Assembly (NCBI GenBank): GCA_963839725.1
Contig: CAWIWT010000024.1
Coordinates: 1 to 64,000, forward strand
Direction of reading: 5' to 3'
Source of the DNA: Kumtagia sp963839725
GTDB lineage: Bacteria; Pseudomonadota; Alphaproteobacteria; Rhizobiales; Rhizobiaceae
DNA length: 64,000 bases
Shown: positions 40,690 to 49,832 of the stretch, piece after piece
Layout of the letters: each line of letters starts with the position of its first letter
Position numbering within the stretch: the first letter of the stretch is position 1
Notes under the pieces: model-generated
Told to the model about the DNA's origin: nothing
The model's database searches: none
Seen by the model: only the letters and a program-made list of their open reading frames with translations
Position numbers and translations under genes: made by a program

Positions 40690-40785
40690 GATTGAACGCC
40701 GACACTGGATTTCCTGTCAAGAACAATCGTAGAAGTCGTGATCAATTTCCGGCCTATCAGCAGCTTCGTGCTCGAGTGAAGGTCA

Positions 40786-41811
40786 ATGACAGGCATCAAA
40801 CAATTGGCCCGGCATCTCGGTGTCTCAATCGGCACCGTTTCGCGCGCGCTCAACAATAGACCCGACGTCAATGAGCAGACGCGGCGCCGTGTCCTGGAGG
40901 GCGCTGCGCATCTCGGCTATGCCCCCAATCAATCAGGCCGCAGCCTGCGGCAAGGCGTGACCAACACCATCGGCCTGGTTTTGGAAGTCAGTGCCGCTAG
41001 GGCTATGGAAGGCGACAGCTACTTTCCTCGCGTCATCAGCCATCTGCAACGGGCACTGGAGGCGCATCAACTTGATCTGGTGCTGCTGCCTTCGCAGAAC
41101 GAGCCCGACTATCTCCAGCGTATGGTCGCCCGCAGATTTGTGGACGCGGTGATTATTTCCGAAACACGCCGCATGGACCCGCGTATTGAGTTTCTCATCC
41201 GATCGGGGCTGCCCTTCGTTTCCTTCGGCCGCAGCTTGAGTGGCAAGGGTTATGCCTGGGTCGATTTGGATTTTGGCGAAGGCACGCGAAATGCCGTTGC
41301 GCGTCTGGTTGCGAAAGGCCATCGCCGGATAGCCGCGACCGTCCCGGACAACGGCACCAACTACGGATATCTCTTTCTGGAGGGATATCGCAAAGGGCTC
41401 TCCGAACACGGCATCGCTTACGACGAAGATCTGGTGTTCCGCGTGAAACCGGGCGAGGAAGGCGGTGTCATCGCTGCAAGCCGGATCCTGTCGATGGCGG
41501 ACAAGCCCACCGCGATCTTGCTCAAGCACGACCTTTCCGTGTTTGGTCTCTATTCGACCCTTCTCGACGGCCGCATCTATCCTGGCAAGGACATCGCGGT
41601 CATCAGCTTTGGCGACAGCCCGCAGATACAGTTCCTGCGACCGAGCCTGACAACTTACTCTGCATCACTCGATGATGTTGCCAACACATTGGCGCTGACA
41701 TTGCTCCGGGTGTTGCGGCGGCAGCCAATGTCGGATGACACACCGCTTGGCCACCTTTGTCGAATGACAGTCACCGAGGGAGCCAGTGACGATTTTTGTT
41801 TAATGCAATAA
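40786..41811 (+). CDS. LacI family transcriptional regulator
   Basis: 341 residues: N-terminal helix-turn-helix (IKQLARHLGVSIGTVSRALN) and hinge helix (APNQSGRSLRQGVTNTIGLV), then a periplasmic-binding-protein-like effector domain with PFVSFGRSL, RLVAKGHRRIAATVPDN and AVISFGDSP. It is divergent from the sugar operon and separated from it by a perfect palindromic operator, so it is its likely repressor, released by the substrate or an intermediate. Intact. Confidence 0.93.
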   Translation: MTGIKQLARHLGVSIGTVSRALNNRPDVNEQTRRRVLEGAAHLGYAPNQSGRSLRQGVTNTIGLVLEVSAARAMEGDSYFPRVISHLQRALEAHQLDLVLLPSQNEPDYLQRMVARRFVDAVIISETRRMDPRIEFLIRSGLPFVSFGRSLSGKGYAWVDLDFGEGTRNAVARLVAKGHRRIAATVPDNGTNYGYLFLEGYRKGLSEHGIAYDEDLVFRVKPGEEGGVIAASRILSMADKPTAILLKHDLSVFGLYSTLLDGRIYPGKDIAVISFGDSPQIQFLRPSLTTYSASLDDVANTLALTLLRVLRRQPMSDDTPLGHLCRMTVTEGASDDFCLMQ

Positions 41812-41981
41812 CCCGTACGGACCGCGGGAGCTCTGGAGAAGGTCATCGGCTTCGTGCACAAGCCATTTTCGAAATCACATTGTCGTCCAGCTAAAAGCTG
41901 CTAGTCCGCCTTCGGGCCAAGTAGTGGCGTCATGGAGAGCCCAGGACGCGAGCAAGTCGGGAAGGCGGCGGCCGAGCACCC

Positions 41982-42425
41982 GTGGTGGCAAACCTCTCAG
42001 CCTTCGGCTTGTTCTTCCCTTCGCTCCTGATTTTTTCTGGCAGCTCTGAAGCTTCCATGGCGCTGCCGCTGGCGCTGTCAGGGTGCCTTCTCGCTCTGGC
42101 AGGCGCGGCCCTCGTCCTCAGATGCCGGGCCGAGCTTGGTCCAGCGTGGAGCTTTGTGCCCAAGGCAGATCAGGGCACGGGCCTCGTCACAACCGGCCCC
42201 TATCGCTTCGTGCGGCACCCCATCTACCTGGGCCTCGCACTGCTCGTCATGGGCGAAGCGCTCGCCTTCGGCAGCTGGCCTGCCCTCATGATCGTGCTGT
42301 CCGGGATTGTCCCGACCTTCTCGTGGCGCGCCCGCGCGGAGGAGAAGCTGCTCAGCCGAACGTTTGGCGAGAGCCATGCCCTCTACCGAAAACAAACCAA
42401 GATGATCATCCCGTATCTTCTGTAA
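41982..42425 (+). CDS. isoprenylcysteine methyltransferase-like membrane protein
   Basis: 147 residues, start at a GTG (41982 or 41985). A PEMT/ICMT-type membrane methyltransferase: helices at about 8-25, 25-45 and 75-105, and the hallmark TTGPYRFVRHPIYLGLALLV followed by an Arg/Glu-rich RARAEEKLLSRTFGE. These enzymes use S-adenosylmethionine to methylate lipids, prenyl groups or small molecules. The target is unknown. The start region is weak, and upstream residues may be missing because this gene borders a region of gene fragments. Confidence 0.75.
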   Translation: MVANLSAFGLFFPSLLIFSGSSEASMALPLALSGCLLALAGAALVLRCRAELGPAWSFVPKADQGTGLVTTGPYRFVRHPIYLGLALLVMGEALAFGSWPALMIVLSGIVPTFSWRARAEEKLLSRTFGESHALYRKQTKMIIPYLL

Positions 42426-42953
42426 AGGCCTGCGCCCCTGCCGGCGGCGGGCATTCGGGGAGCGGCATGGACATGGGCTGGATGTACAACCGCGCCTTCG
42501 AGGACACTGACAGCGAGGCGGTGTGGATGGACGTCGAGGTTGCGACTGCCGCGATGGGCGAGCAGAACTACGAGTCGGGCAGACGACGCCGAGTGCGAGG
42601 AGAACCGCGAAGGTCAGGCCGCATGTCCCCTGCCTGCCGGCCATCGCAACAATCCACCGCCCTCGACAACCATTCCTCCGTGTCCACCGCCGATCAGGTC
42701 TGTTCGTTGATCAGCATGGATGGTCTCATGGGCGGCTCGCCGCGACAATTCTAAAGTCAAGTCCCGCCTCTTGCACCTCATATCCGTCGTACAATGCGCC
42801 TCGACCGCCGATCCGATTAGCGGACCAATTTCTACGCCAAAGGCCATTGTCAGCAATCATGAGAGTGGATGGAATCTAACGCTTGGTGCCCGCCTCTGAC
42901 GGCAGCGATGATTTTTGTCGGATCAGGATCCGTCACCCTGTCGGAATGCGATA
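42426..42953. other. region without a supported gene
   Basis: The plus strand has a short protein-like stretch (MDMGWMYNRAFEDTDSEAV, starting near 42466) that I cannot assign. On the minus strand, from about 43010 to 42880, LKADVQLVVISHSDRVTDPD is joined to the end of the antiporter fragment in another frame. Both look like pieces of lost genes. Confidence 0.3.
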
Positions 42954-43670
42954 TCACAACGAGTTGCACATCGGCCTTAAGGGCACGATGGACGCAGGTG
43001 GAATGCGAGGTAACCCATGACCTTTCCACCTATCCAGCCGATCCCCGCACCAACCGCGATCTTCCATGACATCGACCAACAACCAATGCTGGAGGAAAGG
43101 CGCTCCAGATACCGCATACAGCGCAACAGCAATCGCTAGATGGACGAATGGAAAAGCGGCGGCGTCGTTGAGGCCTGCTTCGGAGGTAAGGGCGAAGCGT
43201 ACCTCGTCTTCGTTACCTGATTGGGGAGGACCAACCTGTACGTCGCTCGCAAGCACGGGATCTGTGGGCGCCAAGGCCGCACCAAGCAGCAGCGCCGAAG
43301 CAATACTTAGCCCGAGAATACTCCAACCGAGAAACGCAACGCCAGCAATGGTCAACGGCATGGCAAGGCCGACCAAACGCCACGACGTTTCCCAGGCTCG
43401 CCAGCTTAACGGCCGATCCAATTTTAAGCCCGCGCCCATCAGCGCGACAATGACGGCGAACTCAGTCAGGTGCTCTGTGGCATAGCGGTATTCAAGGGGG
43501 TTCACCACCAGACCGGGAGAGTACGGCAACCAGACCAGCAGAATGCCAATTCCGACACAGACCATCGGAAGCGATAGCGGCATCCTCTGCAGAAGCATCG
43601 GTACCCAAGCCGTTATGAGAATGATGCCCCCCAAACATGCCAAAAACAGCGCGTACTGCATCAGCGTCAT
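42954..43670 (-). pseudogene. cation:proton antiporter, truncated and frameshifted
   Basis: From ATG 43670, about 205 residues match the membrane domain of CPA1-type Na+/H+ antiporters: ILITAWVPMLLQRMPLSLPM, FAVIVALMGAGLKLDRPL, then LGAALAPTDPVLASDVQVG, where the ion-binding TDPVLASDVQ motif is intact. After HWLLVDV the frame shifts at about 43065; another frame reads KIAVGAGIGWIGGKVMGYLA. About ten residues later homology ends in foreign sequence. Roughly half of a normal antiporter is missing. Confidence 0.8.
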
Positions 43671-43865
43671 TACTCGAATTAGAGATGCCCGGAGAGGAAG
43701 GGGGGCGATGGTCTGGCCGGAAAGCTAGCCGGCGAAGCTCCGCTCAGCAAGTTGCCGTCAGCGCGCTGAGCGTCTCGCCCGGAAGTGCCATCATGGTCCA
43801 TCGATGCGGAGCCGAGGCGGAGCTTGTGACGCGAGCGTTGGCAGAATGCTCTGCGCTGGGGCGGC
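43671..43865. other. intergenic, nothing recognised
   Basis: Short gap between two minus-strand remnants; no gene or repeat identified. Confidence 0.35.
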
Positions 43866-44395
43866 TTAAAGGCACCCGTCGAAGGTGGGTCCCTTCAGCC
43901 TCATCAATCGATTAGCAAGCAGTGACATAGCGGCGACCGAATCCTCCACGGTAATAGCACTCGCGGTAGCGTTGATGACCCCTATGCCGGGGATCGACGC
44001 AAGGCGACGCGCTGCCTCATCCTCGCGCGCCATCCGCACGAACTCCGCATCGAATGCGGCGATCCGCTCATCAAGGCTGCGCCACTCGGTGCGCAAATCC
44101 TCGACCAGAAGCCGCATGCGCGGCGATAGCCGAGGATCCTCCTCGTCGGCGAAGACTGTCAAGGCGTCCTCCAGCTTGCGCCGCCCCTGCGCCACCACGA
44201 TGCCGCGCTCCAGCAACAGGGCCCGCAGATGGTTGATCAGCGCCGTGCGCTCCGCCACCAGACGCGAGCGCGCACGATGCAAAGCCTGGATGTCCGATTG
44301 CACCTCGCTCTTGACCGGCACGAAGCGCATCGTCGGCCGCGTCGCCGCTGAGAGGCAAGCCTGCCGGACCGCACAGCGGGAGGGCGTTCGTTGAC
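43866..44395 (-). mobile_element. IS110-family transposase, internal remnant
   Basis: Minus-strand text begins near 44395 and reads SAATRPTMRFVPVKSEVQ, then RARSRLVAERTALINHLRAL LLERG. Further on comes LASIPGIGVINATA, the helix-hairpin-like start of the IS110 C-terminal transposase domain. Both the N-terminal 100 or so residues and the C-terminal third are missing. It is a different part of the transposase from the remnant at 14076, so the two together would nearly make a whole protein; they are probably from related copies. Confidence 0.8.
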
Positions 44396-44726
44396 AGCTG
44401 CCCGGGTAGAACGGCGCCTAGCGGCGATCATGGCCGCCGACATCGTCGGCTATTCGCGCCTGATTGACGTGGACGAGGCTGCGACGCTTACGGCGATCAA
44501 GACGTTGCGAGCTGAAGTCGTCAATCCGATACTCGCAGAGCATAAGGGCCGTATCGTCAAGCTGATGGGCGACGGAGCCCTGGTCGAATTCAACTCGGTC
44601 GTCGATGCTGTCGCGTGCGCAATAGCGATGCAAAAAGGCGTCGCCGTGCACCAGGCCGGGAGCCCTGCTGGTCGGCGCATCGTTTTTCGGATTGGCATCA
44701 ACCTGGGGGAGGGCAGGGCACATTGA
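44391..44726 (+). pseudogene. class III adenylate cyclase, N-terminal fragment
   Basis: The frame reads VERRLAAIMAADIVGYSRLI, the first metal-binding Asp of class III cyclases, then KGRIVKLMGDGALVEFNSVVD and FRIGINLGEG. It is cut exactly where the second metal-binding and nucleotide-binding region (GDVIVEGDDLLGDGVNVA-like) should come. About 110 of a normal 600 residues remain. A second cyclase start follows directly in a chimeric ORF. Transcription-wise it has no clear promoter. Confidence 0.75.
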
Positions 44727-45199
44727 TGGAGCGCAAGCTCGCCGCAATTCTCGTAGTCGACGCGGTAGGCTACTCCACCCTCATGGAGCGCGATGAGGCG
44801 GGAACGTTTGATTGCCTGAAGGCGAACCGCAACGAATTATTTGAGCCGGAAATCAGGAAACGACATGGCCGCATCTTCAAGCTCAGTTTGGAATTGGCGG
44901 AGGACCCGGAATTCGCGGCCGATACTTTGCAGCCGCTGAAGATGCAGGGCATCGACAGTTTCGGCCACTTTGCGATTGTGCTCAGAATGAAGCTAATGAC
45001 AAAACCCGCGACGCAGTTTGGCATTAAGCGGAAAGCCTACATGATGATCATGAAAGCTTTCGCGGAGAATGGCATCAAAATTGCCGTGCCGACCGTGGAC
45101 GGCGGAGGCGGCGGAGATGCGGCTGCCGCAGCGGGTCAGATAGTCAAAATGAACAAGGACGCGGCGCTGATATCCGCTCAAGCAGCGAACGAGGCGTGA
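44726..45199 (+). CDS. chimeric ORF: cyclase N-terminus fused to MscS C-terminus
   Basis: The 157-codon frame has two unrelated halves. Residues 1-54 (MERKLAAILVVDAVGYSTLM, KRHGRIFKL) are the start of a class III adenylate cyclase. From about residue 55 (44888) the text is the cytoplasmic C-terminal domain of a small-conductance mechanosensitive channel (MscS): EDPEFAADTLQPLKMQGIDS, FGHFAIVLRMKLMTKP, QFGIKRKAYMMIMKAF, then a Gly/Ala tail. The junction is in frame and without a stop. Neither half can do its native job alone. It looks like a recombination product in a region of gene scraps; expression is unknown. Confidence 0.7.
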   Translation: MERKLAAILVVDAVGYSTLMERDEAGTFDCLKANRNELFEPEIRKRHGRIFKLSLELAEDPEFAADTLQPLKMQGIDSFGHFAIVLRMKLMTKPATQFGIKRKAYMMIMKAFAENGIKIAVPTVDGGGGGDAAAAAGQIVKMNKDAALISAQAANEA

Positions 45200-45256
45200 C
45201 CTTAGATATAAGGATGGCGTCACGTAATACTTTCCAGCGGAAAATTTAGGCGATCT

Positions 45257-45724
45257 ATGGCCCGGAAGAGTGCTGGCATTCTTGTTTACCGACAATCAGC
45301 CGATGGGATCCTCGTCCTTCTCGTCCATCCAGGCGGTCCCTTCTGGAGCCGACGTGACCTCGGCTCATGGTCGATCCCGAAAGGTGAGTATGAGGAGCCC
45401 GAGGAACCTGAGAACGCTGCCCGGCGCGAGTTTTTCGAGGAAACCGGCTTAGAGGTGACAGGTACGCTTCAGCCACTTGGCTCATCGCGGCAGCGCAGCG
45501 GCAAAACGGTGACCGCCTTCGCGCTTGAGAGCGAATTCGACATCACTCGCCTTCGCAGCAATATGTTCGAGATGGAGTGGCCGCCGCACAGCGGCCGTAG
45601 GCAAGCGTTTCACGAAGTCGATCGCGCGGAATGGTTCCATTTGTCCGTTGCTCGAGACAAGATCCTCTCCGGTCAGCAGCCGTTTCTCGACCGGCTCCGA
45701 GCAATTCTTTCTACTCCCCAGTGA
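45257..45724 (+). CDS. NUDIX hydrolase
   Basis: 155 residues from ATG 45257. The Nudix box is complete (G-x5-E-x7-REFFEETGL, around residues 43-65: GEYEEPEEPENAARREFFEE). The N-terminal part KSAGILVYRQSADGILVLLV and WSIPKGEY match the subgroup that hydrolyses diadenosine polyphosphates or nucleotide sugars. It is a cytoplasmic Mg-dependent pyrophosphohydrolase. The substrate is not predictable. It is an intact gene among remnants. Confidence 0.9.
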   Translation: MARKSAGILVYRQSADGILVLLVHPGGPFWSRRDLGSWSIPKGEYEEPEEPENAARREFFEETGLEVTGTLQPLGSSRQRSGKTVTAFALESEFDITRLRSNMFEMEWPPHSGRRQAFHEVDRAEWFHLSVARDKILSGQQPFLDRLRAILSTPQ

Positions 45725-45935
45725 AGACTCTCAAATCTACTCCACACCAGGCAAAGCCTCATCGCTGTAGCTGCGACCGATGTTGAACTGTGCTTCGGGG
45801 ATTTTGGACCGTTGGCGCGCTGATTTAGTAGCGGCGCGGGCCTATCAGGGTTGTCATTCTAGAGCAAATCCAGCGATGGATGAATCGATTGTGATGTGAC
45901 GCGGGGCGCGGCAGCTGATTCAACATCCACTTTGA
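45725..45935. other. intergenic, nothing recognised
   Basis: Gap between the NUDIX gene and the IS630 remnant; the left IS end would be expected here, but I cannot identify an inverted repeat. Confidence 0.35.
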
Positions 45936-46490
45936 TGAGGTTGATGATGGCGAAGAGCATTGAGCGAGGATCTTCGATCGCGGGTGTTGAAGGCTTCGGA
46001 CGAGGGCATCTCGGCCCGGCAAGCCGCTGCGCGGTTCGGGGTCGGGATATCGAGTGCGATCCGGTGGATCGCGCGGGCGAAGATCGGAGCGATCGCCGCG
46101 ACCGCAAGGCCGACGCCGCGCTTCCAGCCTTGATGCGCATGAAGCCTTCATTGTCGGGATGATCGAGGAGCGGAAGGCCATCACGCTGAACGAGATGGTG
46201 GAGCGGCTGGCGGCCGGCCGCTCGCTGCTGATCAGTCGCAGCGCCTTGAGCGACTGGCTTCGCGGCCACGGCTGGACGTTCAAAAAAAGTCCGCACATGC
46301 ACTGGAGCAAGACCGCCCCGATATCCTGAGCCGCCGCCGCGCCTGGTTCGACGGCCAGCTCGATCTTGATCCGGCGAAGCTGGTGTTCATCGATGAGACC
46401 GGCCTGTCGACCAAGATGGCCCGGCTGCGCGGAAGGGCGCCGCAGGGTGAACGCTGCCGGGCCGGCGTACCTCACGGTCACTGGAAGACC
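45936..46490 (+). mobile_element. IS630-family transposase, frameshifted and truncated
   Basis: Overlapping plus-strand frames give an IS630-type transposase: DLRSRVLKASDEGISARQAA (helix-turn-helix), RFGVGISSAIRWIARAK, LNEMVERLAAGRSLLISRSA. Then comes the first DDE Asp region KLVFIDETGLSTKMARLRGR, and HGHWKT at the end. At least two frame changes occur (near 46130 and 46290), and the DDE C-terminal part is missing. Such elements normally encode the protein in two frames, so one of the shifts could be programmed, but the truncation is real. Confidence 0.8.
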
Positions 46491-46754
46491 CCCACTCGCC
46501 CTGAGCAGGTCGAGTTATCTATATCCTCTTGCTCTCGAAACCCAAGGAAGTTCGCTTTTGCCCGTGATGGCGAGCGTCGTCTTGCAAAGTTGGAATGCAA
46601 ATCCACGAGCGCGAGGTAGTGCTCGCCGCCTGTGTATAGGTCCATCTGATAGCGGTTCAGTGTCTTGAAGATGGCTGACATGTCGCTGAGTGCATCGGGT
46701 GCAACGTCTAGGTTCAGCCGTTCATTTCCATTCGTTTCGAGGTAGGATGTCGTC
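46491..46754. other. region upstream of acyl-CoA synthetase
   Basis: A minus-strand frame here (MTTSYLETNGNERLN, IFKTLNRYQMDLYTGGEHYL) looks partly protein-like but has no known domain. It probably contains the promoter of the rightward synthetase gene. Confidence 0.3.
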
Positions 46755-48326
46755 ATGGAAATCGCGCTGACCCCCATGGAATACGCCCGGCGTGCGCGCC
46801 GGCTGTACGCCGACCGCGAGGCCGTCGTCGACGGCGAAGAGCGGTTCACCTACGGCCAGTTCCTGGAGCGGTGCGACCGCTGGTCGGCGGCGCTGCAGGC
46901 GCTCGGTGTCGGACACGGCGACCGGGTCGCCTACATCGCCCCCAACACGCACGCGCACCTGGAAGCCTACTACGCGGTGCCGCAGATCGCGGCGGTGCTG
47001 GTGCCGATCAACTACCGCCTGTTGCCGCAGGACTTTGAGTACATCATCAATCACTCCGGCGCCAAAGTGGTCTGCGCCCATTCTGACTACATCGAGGCGG
47101 TCGAGGGCATCCGCGGCAAGCTGCCTGGGGTCGAGCATTTCGTGGCTCTCGAAGGCGGCGGCGAGGGCTGGATCGACTACGAGGCGACGCTAGCTGCGCA
47201 CGGTACTGGCTACGCCTGGCCGGAGATCGCCGAGACCGACCTCCTCACTATCAACTATACCAGCGGCACCACGGCCCGGCCGAAGGGAGTGATGATCACC
47301 CACCGCAACGCCTACGTGAATATCATAAACACGCTGGCGCACCACCACTTGACGCCGGCCGATCGCTACCTCTGGACCCTGCCGATGTTCCACGCCAACG
47401 GCTGGACCTTCATGTGGATCAACGCCGCCCGCGGCATGGCCAACGTCTGCCTGCGCCGGGTGGAGCCAAAACTCATCTTCCAGCTGATCCGCGACGAGGG
47501 CATCACTATGTTCTGCGCTGCGCCGACGGTGCTGATTGGCATCGCCAACGCGCCGGCGGAACTCAGGGCTGGTGCGCCGCGCGGCGTCCGCCTGTTCACT
47601 GCCGGTGCCCCCCCGGCTGCCGCGACCATCGAGCAGGTCGAGCGGGAACTCGGCTGGGAGCTGACGCATGTCTACGGCCTCACCGAGACGGCGCCGTTCA
47701 TCACCTTCTGCGAGCCGCGGCCCGAGCACCAGAACCTGCCGCTCGCGGAGCGCGCCAAGATCAAGGCGCGCCAGGGCGTCGAGGGGATCAGCTCGGGTGA
47801 GCTCCGGGTGGTGGACGAGAACGGCCGCGAAGTGCCGCACGACGGCGAGACGCTGGGCGAGATCACTGTGCGCGGCAACGTCGTCATGAAGGGCTACTAC
47901 AACGACCCCCAGGCGACTGCCCAGGCGATCCGCGACGGCTGGTTCCACTCCGGCGACGCCGCCGTGGTGCACCCCGACGGCTTCGTCGAGATCCGTGACC
48001 GTTTCAAGGACGTCATCATTTCAGGCGGCGAGAACATCTCCTCGGTTGAGGTCGAGGGCTGGCTGATGAGCCACCCGGCGGTGCAGGAGGCGGCGGTCGT
48101 CGGCATGCCGCACGAGAAATGGGGCGAGGCGCCGCACGCCTTCGTCATCCTGCGCGCTGGCGGCAAGGCCACCGAGGACGAACTGAAGCAGCACGTGCAC
48201 AACGGCCTCGCCCACTTCAAGACGCCGCAGTGGGTGAGCTTTGTCGAGCAGCTGCCAAAGACTGCCACTGGCAAGGTGCAGAAATACGTCCTCCGCAGCG
48301 GTAAGGTCGGCATCTCGCGGCAGTAG
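46755..48326 (+). CDS. acyl-CoA synthetase (AMP-forming)
   Basis: 523 residues of the ANL superfamily. ATP/AMP motif TINYTSGTTARPKGVMITHR, A5-like YGLTETAP, the GWFHSGDAAVVHPDG and RFKDVIISGGENISSVEVE core motifs, and the C-terminal catalytic Lys in KTATGKVQKY are all present. It activates a carboxylic acid as an acyl-AMP, then as acyl-CoA; the closest general type is medium/long-chain fatty-acid ligases (FadD3/DmdB-like). It stands alone with no beta-oxidation genes. Its very high GC and even codon use differ from the scraps around it. Confidence 0.92.
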   Translation: MEIALTPMEYARRARRLYADREAVVDGEERFTYGQFLERCDRWSAALQALGVGHGDRVAYIAPNTHAHLEAYYAVPQIAAVLVPINYRLLPQDFEYIINHSGAKVVCAHSDYIEAVEGIRGKLPGVEHFVALEGGGEGWIDYEATLAAHGTGYAWPEIAETDLLTINYTSGTTARPKGVMITHRNAYVNIINTLAHHHLTPADRYLWTLPMFHANGWTFMWINAARGMANVCLRRVEPKLIFQLIRDEGITMFCAAPTVLIGIANAPAELRAGAPRGVRLFTAGAPPAAATIEQVERELGWELTHVYGLTETAPFITFCEPRPEHQNLPLAERAKIKARQGVEGISSGELRVVDENGREVPHDGETLGEITVRGNVVMKGYYNDPQATAQAIRDGWFHSGDAAVVHPDGFVEIRDRFKDVIISGGENISSVEVEGWLMSHPAVQEAAVVGMPHEKWGEAPHAFVILRAGGKATEDELKQHVHNGLAHFKTPQWVSFVEQLPKTATGKVQKYVLRSGKVGISRQ

Positions 48327-48641
48327 CTCATCCATCCGGTTTGTCCCGCGAGGATTGCTCCCGAGCGCAGCGCACCGAATCGATGCACATTCGCGCCGAT
48401 GTGATCGCATCGAATTTGACTTTTACTGTCGACCGGCTTTCCAAGACCTTCGAATCCGGATAGGTATCCATTCCCATTGGGGCGGATTTTCTGAAACCGG
48501 AGAACCGCTATGTCAGGATACCGCAAGAAGCCAAAGACCGTCGCCAACATCGAAGCCTTCGGTGACGCGTAAGAGGAGACAGCCGTAGGCTTTGAAGGCG
48601 GAAGCTCATATATGCTTAGCGGAAAGCATGGGAGTTTTAGC
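48327..48641. other. intergenic, nothing firm
   Basis: An ATG near 48510 starts a 20-codon peptide (MSGYRKKPKTVANIEAFGDA) before a stop; it may be a gene scrap. No hairpin or repeat except the start of the 17-bp repeat at 48629. Confidence 0.35.
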
Positions 48642-48645
48642 GTGG
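48629..48645 (+). repeat. 17-bp repeat, copy 1, with ribosome site
   Basis: TGGGAGTTTTAGCGTGG occurs here and again, identically, at 49344-49360. In this copy it supplies GGGAG and the GTG start of the 48642 gene. Confidence 0.6.
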
Positions 48646-48989
48646 AAAATCCATCAGTGCCAATTCATACCAGTTCGAACGGCGACAGATGGCTGCTGGT
48701 CAGCAATCCCGAAAGTGGCGACGTTTTCGTGAGGCATCTGCCCAATGCAGCGTCGGGCGGTGAGAGCAGCTATTTCGAACTCGACGCATTTCTCCTAAAG
48801 AGCAAAGGCTCACCAGAGCGCGAGAGCTTGTTGCGTATGATCGGCTCTCTTATCCCGGAGACCACCGCAATTGTTCACGCTGAGCATTTTGGTCATCTTT
48901 CGATCCTCCCTTTGAAAGTCCGGCAATTGTCTTCGGTCGGCAACGCGCACCGACCGTGGCAAGCTCATTTCTTTCAGATAGAAAGTTGA
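48642..48989 (+). CDS. conserved hypothetical small protein
   Basis: 115 residues from GTG 48642, chosen for GGGAG seven bases upstream. The protein has NGDRWLLVSNPESGDVFVRH, then LPNAASGGESSYFELDAF and LLRMIGSLIP, a pattern seen in uncharacterised rhizobial proteins of about 85 residues. The last 30 residues (after PETTAIVHAEHFG) do not continue the pattern, so the C-terminus may be extended or frameshifted. There is no signal peptide. Confidence 0.55.
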   Translation: MENPSVPIHTSSNGDRWLLVSNPESGDVFVRHLPNAASGGESSYFELDAFLLKSKGSPERESLLRMIGSLIPETTAIVHAEHFGHLSILPLKVRQLSSVGNAHRPWQAHFFQIES

Positions 48990-49011
48990 TCCTCGGAGCG
49001 AAGTATTGTCA

Positions 49012-49263
49012 ATGTTTGCGAAGGGTAAGCACCATCAAGATCGCTCCCATGACGACGTCACGATGGCCAAGTTCACTGAGCATGATCCGCGGCGGGTCGT
49101 AGACGTTGCCGTCAAGACGTTTGCGCAAGAATGCACCGGTCTTCCATGCATATATTTCGCATGGGGTATTAAGCTCATGATGGTCGTTGCTATGTTCGCA
49201 GTTATCGCGGGCATCTCGACTGCGGCCTATCTCATAGCAGGACTGGCCGGTCTCCTTGAATGA
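49012..49263 (+). CDS. small membrane protein
   Basis: About 83 residues from ATG 49012 (KGKHHQDRSHDDVTMAKFTE). One strong membrane helix lies at the C-terminus (LMMVVAMFAVIAGISTAAYL IAGLAG). It is positioned 20 bases after the preceding hypothetical. No recognised family; possibly a small envelope stress or regulatory protein, which is speculation. Confidence 0.45.
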   Translation: MFAKGKHHQDRSHDDVTMAKFTEHDPRRVVDVAVKTFAQECTGLPCIYFAWGIKLMMVVAMFAVIAGISTAAYLIAGLAGLLE

Positions 49264-49689
49264 ACCGGGAAGAGTCGAGCGATACAGCCACCTCGGGCTA
49301 CCGGTAGTGTCTCAGTTTGAAATTTGCGGCAACGCCTATCCCGTGGGAGTTTTAGCGTGGCGTGCTTTGCGTTCGCGTTTCCGCCGAACGGGATGCGCTG
49401 GAGTTTTGCGCGATGGACGCCCCCTACGAGTTCGCCCATACTGGATCGACGATTGAGCCACAATAGGCCCGTATCCTAAACAGCTGCGGCAGGTCCACAA
49501 ATTCCCATTCGTGCGTCCGACTGCCCTTTCCGGGGCTACGGGGGCGGGCCAGCCGGACGCCGATCGGAACCCACCTAACTTACCGTCCCGACGCGGGACA
49601 TTCTGCTGTTGTATGGTTAAGATAACGTTGCGTAAGACGGCGCCTTTCTAATGCGAACCATAGTTGATAGCGGCCCGAGCAATGCCGCT
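49264..49689. other. intergenic, no supported gene
   Basis: About 425 bases. It includes the second copy of the 17-bp repeat at 49344-49360, which is followed by a GTG and a 45-codon frame without recognised domain. The right part (49500-49690) is non-coding in appearance. Confidence 0.4.
49344..49360 (+). repeat. 17-bp repeat, copy 2
   Basis: Exact copy of TGGGAGTTTTAGCGTGG at 48629-48645. Here the GTG leads into a short frame (ACFAFAFPPNGMRWSFARW) of unknown status. Confidence 0.55.
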
Positions 49690-49830
49690 CTATGGCCTGA
49701 ACTCCAGCAGCCTTGCATGCCGCATCTTCTTGCCCTTGAGATGCTTGACGCGGCCTATTATGCCCGGCCGCAGCCACTGCACCGCTTCCTTCGAGTTGCG
49801 CTTGAAGTCGCGTGGTGCGTGGTCTTCGAT
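49690..49830 (-). pseudogene. gene-tail scrap, possibly ATP-dependent DNA ligase
   Basis: Minus-strand text of about 46 residues: EDHAPRDFKRNSKEAVQWLR, PGIIGRVKHLKGKKMRHARL, ending LEFRP. The IGRVKHLKG..RHA pattern recalls the end of the OB domain of ATP-dependent (LigC/LigD-type) ligases, but the match is short. It is joined to the truncated epimerase in the same orientation. Confidence 0.3.
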
Positions 49831-49832
49831 AT

